From Litomosoides sigmodontis (taxonomy: Eukaryota > Nematoda > Chromadorea > Rhabditida > Onchocercidae): 64,000 nt of DNA. The notes under the pieces were generated by a model. It did no database searches. It was given only the letters and a program-made list of their open reading frames with translations, and was not told where the DNA came from. The position numbers and the translations under genes were made by a program. Below, piece after piece: positions 50,410 to 62,400 of the stretch (position 1 is its first letter; each line of letters starts with the position of its first letter). The DNA lies in the NCBI GenBank assembly GCA_963070105.1, contig OY718808.1:8233398-8297397 (forward strand), written 5' to 3'.

Positions 50410-53400
50410 AAAAAGTTTGTTATTGACATAAGTGAAATTCGACATTCAGGCTAGGCCTTTTTAATTTCAATGTATGCATTCTTCTCTGAGAAGTGCGCAG
50501 GAAAAAAAAACGAAGCGGAAAAATTGAGTGGAAGAAAAAAAAACGACCATATTCCTTATAATTGGGCACTTATTAAACATTTCATTGCAAATGAGGTTTC
50601 AAACAGACGAATTTCAAATGTTAGTAATTTGAAGTTTAGCTATTAATTAATAAACTTTTCAAATGAATTGATTTTAAATTAATTGAACAGTTCCACATTC
50701 AACCACCTTTGTAATTTCATTTTTATACTCAGAAAATGTCATTTTATCATTTCCGAAATCTGAGGTGATAGGATTTAACTAAGTGAAGTACAATTCTATC
50801 TGCTCTGTATATTATTTTAAAAATTTGAAATATGTACAAATGTTAAAATTGATTTTCAAGTCCTAGAAGAAATCTCGGGAGAGGGCGGAATGAGAATTCA
50901 CTCGTCAAAAAAAAAATCTCGGGCTGTTCACTTATCAAAATGATGAATGAACAAATCAATTTGTAGTAGATTTTGGCAAACGTAACTATCAAACGTAAAT
51001 ATTTTCAAGTTTCAATAAATACTATCCATAAAAGGTAAAATTTTTTTGTCTTTGTGATGTGCTTATTCAAGCAAGAGAGAAAGAGAGAGAGAGAGAGAGA
51101 GGGAGAGTTAAAAGTTGAGTAAAATTAGGAAGACTTAATTAGCAGTGCAATTACTTGTAAAAAAAAACCCTCAGCAAGGCTAACATTTCATTTTTGATCA
51201 TTACATATACGACTAACGCTACTATTTGAAAAAATTAATTAACTAAAGTTAACCGATAGCACTTATTTCGATGTAAGGAAATGAATTTAACACTATTTTC
51301 AGAGTGATACGTGCTAATATTGCTAAGAAGGATTTTTGCATATTATTGAATAATTAACAAATAAATACAGCGCAGATCAAATTATCACAAGCGTAAATGA
51401 AGTAATCCAAGTGCACGTATACGTAATCAATTAAAGTGACTCACTAAGGCGTATGATATGAATATTAGATTTACCGAAATCACTTAATCATCGGCCATTT
51501 AAATGAGGGAACGGATGTGGAATGAAGAGGAGGCGGAAGACAAGAATGTCAAAAACACAGAGTGAGGAGTGAAGGAAGATTAAAAAGCAAAGTGAACAGA
51601 ATAAATTCGTGAAATTGAAATTGGAAAAAACCATTAAACAGGTGTGAATTTTCAAAATCCTATTGTTCTTAACCTTATTTTCAAAATCTTAGAATTTTAA
51701 ATCGGGCTTTGATTTCGCTAGCTGAAGTTTGCTGGCCATTGTTTTCATGAATAGAGCAGTCATTTCAATGGCCTGAAAGCTTTAATTGAGCTAGTGCTTT
51801 GGATTTGTGCTATTATCAATTCTCTTGGCCTTAAGCATTACGAAAAATAGAGAGGTAGTTTGAAAGAGAGAGAGAGAGAGAGAGAGAGGGAAGAGAGAGT
51901 AGCATCAATAAAGTATGACCAAATACTACTACTTACTGGACTAAACAAAAGGCCAAGAATGGAAGGGAAAGGATTGCGAACCATTAGCTACGTAACAAGG
52001 TAAAACCTATATTACGAGAGTGCATGGCTCAAATTATCGACCTAATATTCACTGTCATTCCATCCTCAAATGCGTCCTGGAAGGAAGCAATTTGAATTGA
52101 GCGACTGAGTAATGGATGCTTGAGGAATGTGAGCTCATCTCCTCTCATCTCGCCTGGAACAACAGCAGATATGATCATCCAATCTTCGCTTGCATTTCAC
52201 AAACTTCATCAAAATTGACAATTCATATTACTTCATAAAGTAATGCAAAAAAAAGATCACCTTTTTTCAAAGACTGAAATTTAAGAAAGAGAAAGAGAGA
52301 GAAAAAGAGAGAGAGAGAAATGAGAAATAGAGACGATTGAATTAGTAACAAATAAAAATTGCAGTTATCTGCGATCTGTTCATTTATAAACAAACATTTC
52401 TTGAGAAAATTTAAAATTTTTGAAATTCCATTAAATTCCCTGAATGAACAACTATTACTTCCGGCTGATAGCATCACTGTTGCACATTACTTGCTAACAA
52501 CTGCTAACATTTATCAAAACATCCATGTTTGAGGAATTCATTCAGCAAAAAAAAAAAGCGCCCTGAGGAGATGTTGCATTAACTTAATTTGTTCGCAACT
52601 TCTAGAAACTAATATATAGGAAGCGATATATGTGTATACATATGCATGCGTGTTTGTTGAAATTTCATAAAATCAAAAATTTATTTAAAAATTTGAATAT
52701 TTGAAAGAATATCTTTTCGCAGTGTAATTTAGAGCAGGAAAAAAAGAAGCAAGAAGTAGAAAAATAAAATTTAAATTAAATAAAAATGAGTGGAATATAT
52801 AAGAAGCGAAATAATTAGCAAATAGCAGCGCTTCGTTGTCCACTCGCTGAGACTTTCCGGCGATCCCCGTAAAAATTTCACTGTCACAGAAAAATTTGAA
52901 TAGTGTGATTTAGTCATTTTAAATTTCATTTCAGTTCATTCCACTTGTAAATTGTAAGGAGGAGGAAAAATTCACTTCATTTTTTTCTACCATTTTCATC
53001 TATTTTTCGCCTTTTTCGGCCCATTCATATTCAAAGGCAAAGTAAACGATTTTGAAAATGAAAAAGCAATTCTATCGTTCAGTAACTTCCATCTCATTTG
53101 TTACGAAAAATTGAAAAAAAAAAATTATTATTCAGTCGTTTAATCCAACTCTTTTTACTCCCAGTTTCTCCTTCCTTGTCTCTCTCTCACTATGTCTCCC
53201 TTTCTTGCGATAGTTCGACTACCGATCTTAAAATGAATAAAGTTTTTAAAAAGGTAAAAAGGGCAAAAACAAGGGTGGTAATGATAGAAAAATATCTTAT
53301 AAATAAATACGCTGAAAATAGCTAAACCTTTGACGTCTCGTTCTTCAAAATTGCAAATATGAAATAAATCAATTTAAAATTTAAATTTTCCATAAAGAAA

Positions 53401-56400
53401 AGCAAAAGAAAAATTAAGCACTTAAGTTTATGGAAAAAAATTAAACAAAATAAATTAAATGATTAATGATAAAAAAAAAAGTGGGGTCCATTTCTGAAGT
53501 TTAATCATTTCAAATGATAGAGATGAAAAGCGAAAAAAATATTAAATATGCAAAAAAGATCAATGGGAAAGGGATATTGGAAAAAAAAACCAAATGAGAA
53601 TTATGATGGAAGCTTATTGCTTCCTACAACAACTACTACAGCAATTACTGGGAGTGACAGCACATAGCATGTCTAGTAGGAGTGATCAGTAGAATTTCTA
53701 ATTTTATTGAGAATGCTTGGAGCAACGAGTGATGGACGAAGGGTGGAAGGAAGGGGGCAGATGAATGCATGATCGGATGAAGTGGCTGTCCCTTTTCCCT
53801 CATATCTTTCCTCCTCCAAATATCCCTCTGACAGATCGATCTGTACTTGGGATTTTTCCGCTAAGCTTCTTTAGATTATGCAATTGATCTCTCTTATCCA
53901 TTCCAATTGCATAAATCTCCTTCTCTTTCTCTCTCTCTCTCTCTCTCTTTCCTTCCTAAACTTTAGAAAAAAGACCGATGCTCTCTCATTCAATACATTT
54001 AAGTAGTGTAATAATAATACTTCAAAACTTCAATACTTCAAACAGTTCTATTAAAGAAAACGATCTGATGCTTTGTCCATAAAAGGTAGCACAAAGGTGT
54101 CTCATTGATACAAAATTAATTTAGAATTTTGTTTTGCTAATTGTTATCAGAAACATTTTTAAAAATATCCCTCGAGAATTAGAAAAATTCATCAAATATT
54201 TAATTGAACGATTAGCTTCTGATAAAGTGTACGTGTCATTTAGGAATTGATGTGATACTGTGCCTGTGAACTATCATTTCAGTAGTATTGCTAAAAGAGG
54301 TCATAAGGTCATTTAATAGAAAATACGAAGAAAAATATTATGCAACACATAAATGGTGTGTTGATTAAAGTAAACCTTGAGCAAGCATGTCCAGTATCAT
54401 TAAGCCATTGAAGTTGACACCCGTGATGAAGCCATTATAGCTATCATAGATTTGTTCACGTTTCCGTCGTTTAGCACGATGTAGTAAATTAAATGATGCA
54501 CCAACGGTCACTCTCCATTGCATGTTTAGTGTGACGAGTCCCACATCACCACCTGAATTATGAATGAAGTGATAGGTGATAATGATACCATTCACATCCT
54601 CTCTGACACACTTTTTTCTTAATTATTGCTAAATTTATTCATTTGCACGTAACAGTTTGAGTGAAAAATTGATGGGACAATAAGTGTCAAAGCATGGAAA
54701 AAATGGATCACCAAGAGGAGAGTAATAAATCGGTTCGCGATTATCGACATAAAGAGTTAAGTTTGCTTCCTGCCGATAAATGATAACCGAATGATGCTTA
54801 TCATCGTTTAAGGAAGCATCCAAAAGGCCAACATCATGATCGCGAGATCCCAGATTGTAACGAATATGCAAATGAGCATTTTTCTGCAACAAACTTTTTC
54901 CTTGTTTCGATTAAATTATAAAATAAAAAAAATGTATGTTATCTTAATTATTATCACTATCATTACTACTATGTTTAATTTCCCAGTGGTACGATTAAAT
55001 TTCCAGGAAAACCATGAGAATTAGAATATTTTTGAAAGGACCGATTAATTCAGTGAAATTCTACATTAATAATCCTCATGCAGTCAATAAATTTGAAATT
55101 TTAATTTCTAAAAATTGCTAGAAAAAGGGATGGTTACCAAGAAAACGGTGAAGAAATCTCCATCAACACTACAATCCACACTTAGCAATACACCAGTGGC
55201 CTGTCGAGTACGAAATCCGATTGCCATCTGATCACGATTTGTCGACGGTCGGGTTGATTGCGGATACTCATAGTAAATTGCCGATAGTGATGAGTCAAAT
55301 ACATATGTTGTACCAACTGTAAGTGAAAAAACATATTACATCACCTGAACTTTAACCTCCTCACAAATCAGTAATAATTAACATAAATTTAAGGCTAGAA
55401 AAAAACACTGAAACTAACGACTGTCACATCTTTCGCCGCCGTAAGTTGTCAAGGCACAATCGCATTTGATGGAATTCCATTTTTGAATGCATTTGCCACG
55501 ATTCAAGCATGTCTTAGGCGAGCATCGGGTGTGTGGACCTATAAAGATCTTACTCAATTGCCTTCTCGGCAGATCGAAAAACGTTTGAACGCTAACATTT
55601 CAAAGTACAAAATTCACTCTTCAGTGAAATATAGCAAACTTGAAAGTGTAGGAAAGGATGTTTAGTGTTGAAATTTTTTTTCAATGCCACTCAAACCTTT
55701 ACCATGACATCCTTTTGTGATACCGGAACTTCTCGCTGCATCTTTCATGATGTCGAGATATTCATTTCCAATTCGTAATGAAGAAATGCATCCGCGAAAG
55801 CCGGGAACATCTCTAAGTCTAATTTAACTTTCATTGCCGTATTATCAAAAACAATTATGAATAGAATTGAAGTAAATCAAATGAAAATTCATTTAATTCT
55901 AACAAATTTCAACTGTAAAATTGACGACGGTACCTTAGAAGACCAGAAACTTCGGGTGGTATATGTCCAATGTATAATTTTCTGTCTAAATTAACGACAT
56001 GTCCCTTAGCGCTCTCCATCACTAGGCTTCTATTGTCAACCACAAGATGATGCGCGCCACCCAATGATTTCTTCAAAATTTAAATTCATCAAGCATGGGT
56101 AACGTAAGTGCAACACAGCGCGTCTGGATAAGAGGGATAAATTTGCGTAAATTTTTCTTTCTAAATGATAACAATATCAAACTAACCTGATGTACATGAA
56201 TGCTATGCCATTTAAAATCATTTAACAGTTGTCCATCTGGTAAAGCTGAAGAGAGTATGGATTTTATTCGGGAGTTGAAGCTATAAGTGTATCTGAAATC
56301 ATTTCCTATTTGAAATTTCAAAAAAAAAGATGAAACAGTGAATGACCTGTACATTGTTCTCAATGAGACAAGAAAAACGTAGGAGGATGGATCGTTTTTT

Positions 56401-59400
56401 CAAACAAACATTTTCACCTTTGTCAGTTAGCTCATTTTCTTCGTGCAGTATTTAAATTTCAAAAAGAAGGATTCTTTTCCTTGTTCTTTCAACGCAATCT
56501 TTCAATTCTTATTCTTGAATACTATCCACCCGAATAGACGAAATTAGGTAACACATCAATAGGTAATGCAACAAAGGCCTACCGTATTCGACCATTGTAC
56601 AGTTCCAGGGCAAGCGTATCATAGGTGGAATTAGTTGGGAAAGCAAGCAAGACTGATGACGATGCTAATGTTCGAAATTTGAATGAAATTCGATAAATGT
56701 TTTTAATGTTTGCTAAACGTTCATCATTGATCATAGCATAGGCATTATGTTTTTCAAATGTTACCGATGAATATTTCGCTTTCCTAAATTTCAAAATTAA
56801 CTTATTTTTTGTGCTCCGAAATATTAATTTAAATTAATGAAGTGAAATCTAACTTCTTCGTCGCTCTGCTCCTATGTTCACGTACATAAATTGAGGTTAA
56901 TCAATTGTTCATCACGTCAAGGATAGATAAATTTAATAATTAGAATGAAATCATCATGATTGTAATTAGAAACCGATATCCTAATGATAATACTATGCTA
57001 ATTATCGGTGGAAATAATCAATTTGAATGTCTCAACTGAAATTAATCAGTTTTTTTTTTAAATACATGCATCTACATGAAAGTTCGAAATAAAGATTTGT
57101 ATTAATAGAAGAAAAATTTACACAACCATTTGATAAATTTAATCAAATAAAATTTAAAATCAATAAAAAGAAATCTTAGCTAAAATTTTCTGCTCACCTA
57201 TTCCGGACTTTATACCGTTCACGTAATTCATTCGTTTTTACTGATAGGCGGCTATTTGCAGGACTTCTACGCTTCACGTTCTTCAATACGTCGTAATCGT
57301 TAAAAAGCATCTTTATCATTTGTCCACGAAATTTCTCCTCCAACGTACTGTTTGCGCGAGTAGTAAAGTGTGATGACGAAAGTGTGTGAAGCGATTGTCC
57401 AGCACCCACTTCATCAATATTCAAAACTGTAGTAGGAGACGAGAGGAAATCTAGAAACGTGGAATTATTTCAGCAACAATTTTATAAAATTAGAGAATTT
57501 CATTTCTTCTAATATGTTTCATAAAGTAAATGACGTCTTCCTTTCCTTTCTATTTTGCAATACGTAATGAATTTCATCAGTAGAATTTTCATTTAATTTG
57601 CATTTTAATAGCAAAAATTCATTTAATTATTCCAATTAAATTTTAACTAATTAATTAACCTATTAGTTCTACTTAATGGAAACTTATAATGAATATGTCT
57701 ATAAACTTACAAGAGATTCAACAGTCATTGCAAAACAAAAAAAAAACCCAAGTTTGAAGCAAAATACAAAAAAGAATTCGAAAAGTTCAAATAACCGCAA
57801 TAAACTCACAGCTATGTTCCCATTTGCCGTCGAGAAATAGTAAAAGCTTCTCGCCACGTCGTTTAATACACATCGAATGAATTCGATTATCATTTAATTT
57901 GCTACCCCAATTAAATGTCTATAATATTTTATGGCAATTTAAATGTTCTCAAAGCTGATTAATTAATTAACAAATAATGAACTATAATGGTTTCCGGAAA
58001 TACTATTCATTTCATTTTTACTATTTGGACTGTTTAAAACTTGCACTGAAGTGAAACGTTTTTTTTATTTGCAAATGAAGTGATAACATAATGCAGTAAT
58101 AAGTTAAAAATTATCAGAGTTCAACAATCTCACCTATTTAACAAATATAATTTAAAATTGATTAATTAGCTTGCTAAATGTTTATCAACAGGCAGAATGT
58201 GCTGTGTGGTTTGAAGTTCGAAATTTTTGAATACCGTCAATAAATACCCTTTGGTCTCGGCAAAATCTAATTGTTGAAAGTTTAAAATCTAGAATTATTG
58301 TAGTGTTACAGAAATTGTGACAGTTACTATTATACTTGTGGAAAGCAATAAATTATCAACGTACATAATGTGAATCATTGAAGTTAAGATGCAATTCCAG
58401 TTCGCCTTTGATCAATAAAAGTAAAATACGATGACTTGGTGACTTAACTGACTTTGTATCCAATAAAACACTGCCTTCACTGCTACTCCGAAATTTGCAT
58501 TCAATTGTTTCCGCTTCACTCTCAATGAATTTTGGGAGTAGCAGCGGCGGTACGTCTTTCGTTGAAAAATCAATCATTTCAGGCTCTGTAAATATTTTCA
58601 CTTTTCCATGCAATTTTTTTTTCGTTTTATTTGAATAAATACTTTTTTAATTCTAAAATTTTCCACAAATCCTTTTTTTCATCTAAACGAAAAGTTCGAA
58701 TAAAAACGTCGCCACAAATGTAAAAGAAGCAATTTTACAACTTAAATTTGAAATTGATAATATTGGAGAGATCGCAAGTAAGTAAGTACCTTCATCACAA
58801 AGTGGCCCTTCCATAAGTGATACTGAACAATCACATCGGAAACTATTGTAACCATTCTCACACCGCCCACGATTTTTACATGGTGATAAGGCGCAAAAAT
58901 CCTGATTCATATTAGCTGAACAACCGTAACTAATTCCTGTAACGATCGCTGCGCCTTTCAATTAATTATATTAATTAATTTTAATTATCTGTGATTGTAA
59001 ATTATGGCATCAATGCATTTCTCTTATGCGATGAACCGTCGGAAACTGGAAACAAGGTGGACACAAATAGAGAAATCAGTAAGTCATTAGTTACTTCGCT
59101 AGCATGAGGACTGGATAAATTATATTAATTTTAATTATGCGTGATTAAAATGGCCTAGTCCTTTGCTGTGTTCAACACCGACATTGTACAATAGCGGTTA
59201 ACGCGTTGTAAGTCGATCACCGCTAAAGTAACTGTACTTGTTTGTTATTATATGTATTTCATTTCAAGATGCAGGCCGATTTGACCTCAATCTCTCTGAT
59301 TGCAAAGCCTCGTTAACCTCGTATTGACCTCTAAGATTGTGATGCTTAAGTAGGCCACTCCTACACTTACATCTATTACATCTGCGTTCACGACTTACTG

Positions 59401-62400
59401 GTGATAGATAATGAGATGTTGAAGGGGTCAAAGTTGACCAATAAATTTACCGTCTTTAATGTCCACTTGTTGCTCCTCAAAAATGCTTGCAATATTTGGA
59501 CTGATACCATTAATGCGAACACCTCGCAAACAACCAATATAACCTTTTCGCAAATTTGCTGACCAAATCGGATAAGGCACATGAAAGTCAACAGTATCCG
59601 ATTCGTTCACTGGCCACGGTACAGCACCGAAATAGATTGGTTCCTCTACAGCGCAAATATTATCATTTAATCAACATAAGCAATCATAAATAATCATTAG
59701 AACGACAATTTTATTCAATTTCCGATTCATCACAATTCCATACTCTAATAATTTATAAGCGAAAATGTCTGATAACGATCGTTTGCGGCAATTCCTTTTC
59801 CAAAACAGCAAAAAATTTTTCATTTAAAGTTCTTTTTTTTGATAGAAATTGTTGAAATGAAGTAATTACATTAGGATAATTTAAATGATAACCTAACTTT
59901 AAAGACCAATCAACCTCTCACTTTTTTTTGAAGATCTAGCGATCTATTTTTACGCCTGCGTTATGTGTACACGTATGCACACGTCAAAACCTATCACATA
60001 GCAGAAAATAATTTTAATCGCCTTCACAAAAATTTCTTCTACTATATTAAGTAAAGCAAAATAAAAAATGATCATCATCAACAGTTTAGAAAAATCCTGC
60101 AGTGTAATTATGAATGCCAAATCAAAATAATGATACATTGAAATTGTGAAATTATTGGAGCTTTCTCCGATCAGATTTATTTTGAAAATAAAATGAAGGC
60201 AAAGAAAGGGCAAGTTAATTCGAATACACAGCTTACCAATGATTAAATTGGCAGACACACCAGGCGTTGAAAAATCCGTCCTAATATTATCAACGATCAC
60301 TGTACCAGTTCGTCCTATCCGTTCAAGCGTTACGTTGTGCCATAATGCTCCATCCGTTATTTTTTCTGCTGTTGTCTGAAAAAAATTAAAAAAAAATAAG
60401 CTGTTGCCATAGTAACTTTACTAATTTTCGAAAACGCTTTTAAGACTTAAGCTTTTTTTCCTTTTTTTTTTCCTTGGAATTTACTGGCTTTAGCCATAAT
60501 TCAATTTATATTACGCTTTAATTAAAGTAAAAAATTTAGCACAATATTTGATTTGTACACCTGGAAAGCGTTAAGATGCTAATAATGGTGGAAGATGTAA
60601 ATTAATGCCTATAACAAAAAGGTAGGAACCTGTAATCGAACATGTCCTGATCCCAGATTAATAATCATAAACAGATGACCATCAATTAATTCGAATGCAA
60701 AATAATCATATCCCGTCTTTGCGGTCGGTGACGATCCGTGATATAGAATGAGACCGTCGAGTTCTCGTGTTCGTAGCTGAAAGCCTGAAATGCATGACAG
60801 TGAAATCAGTTAAAGCTAAAAGCTATCATTTAAAACGATCGCTGTGATGAGCCTTTTTTCCTGTTAAACTTTTAATTAAAACAAAACTGAGCAAAATGTT
60901 AAGTTTTATATAATAAAAAGGAAAAAGCATAAACGGGGAAAATGATAAAATGACCGCACTTTTCGGAAAGAAATGTAATTCTCATTCGCTTATGCAATTA
61001 CAAATAAAAATTAGTGAAATTTCTTTCCATCAGTTTTAAATTAGTAGAAAAATTCAGCTATAAATTACTCAAACTGCCGCTGGCTACCGAATTCCATTTG
61101 GGTAAAGTAATGAAGTGCTGGCCAGTGTTAAATGAAAATACATCTGTTGCATGGATTGCTGGTTTACTGCATGAAAATCTTAGACCGCCAGTTGACCGTA
61201 TGATCGATTGACCATATCCTTGATCGGCTAATGTTATAAAATTAATTAAATGAGCGTCTGCTTCATATTTCACCTAAAAATTGCTGACAAAAGCACTAAT
61301 TAAGCAAAAACAAAACAAAGCAAGTCACTCTCGATGGATTTGTACCGATTAGGTATGTATTGAAAGGTATAAATTTGTACAATTAGGTAAATGATAAGGT
61401 TTATTCCTTTTAAAAAAAATACCTTCTTCATGCAACCTTGAAAATTTTCCACTTTAATTTTCGGAATATTCTTTTTATTCGGTGCACCACCCAAATAAGC
61501 AAATGAATTAACAAGCCAATCAATTTCTGGCGCATATTGGCGAATTTCATCTCTTACGTCATCAACGCTCAAACTCATCTGAAAAAAGGGTCAAAGGAAA
61601 CGACTAAAAAAACGTTCGAATTAAAACAAAACAAAGAATTTTGTCGTATTGAAAAGATTGTTAAGCAAGAAAGCTTCGTTTTCCAAAATTTATGACATCT
61701 TATCAATTCAAAACAGCAAATTTAAAAATTACCTGAAATAATAATCAACAAATTACGACAAAATTCTGACAATCTCTTCTCCACCTCCTCTTTTCAACAA
61801 AAAAACCATAGCAAAGGAATTTTGCAAAAAAATAAAAAAATTAATAAAATACCTATCCAAAAAAAACATAAGCATACATCTAGCACACATCTAATTAGCA
61901 GCTTTTTTTGCGTACACCAAATTTGATGGAATTTTAAGATGAAATGATTGCAAAAAGAAATGACATTTGAGAAATTAAATTTTTATAATTTTTACAAAAG
62001 TTATAAAAATCTAAAGATGAAAAAAGACGAAAAACTTTTAGCATTTTTTAAAGGAGTTTTTTCTTTGCCCTAAAACACTGATTTTTAATTTTTTTATAAA
62101 AATTTTCACTATCTGTAATAAAAATATCAAACTTAAATTTAGTATAAACTGAAGAATTTGTGATATATTTATTATCAGTTGATAATACACGCAACTCGAC
62201 GTTGTAAATCTCAGACTATTTTCCATTAACTTTTATCAAATTAATCTTTAAAGTTAAGACAAATTTAACAATTATGGTCGTGACATTGTAGCAGACGATG
62301 AGAGCCTATCTATCATTTCAAACGCTAAGCATTTATGCCACAAACATTTGGCTTCTACCATAAGCCACGAAATAATTATAAATTAATTCGGCATTGCTAA

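Larger units (their letters stand above)
48777..54375 (-). other. nrx-1: 5.6-kb neurexin intron with repeats and GC-richer islands
   Basis: Holds the proposed 69-base cassette exon, a TG repeat (50373-50408), GA repeats (51066-51106, 51864-51889, 52279-52319) and CT repeats (50334-50352, 53926-53948). Two GC-richer open stretches (52034-52153 and 53676-53827 on the minus strand) follow good acceptors but lack a donor of fitting phase. Confidence 0.6.

Noticed and set aside
59170..59235. tRNA-like A-box and B-box echo (TAGCGGTTAACGCG ... TCGATCACCGC)
   Set aside because: No acceptor stem or cloverleaf can be paired by eye; too weak for a tRNA call.
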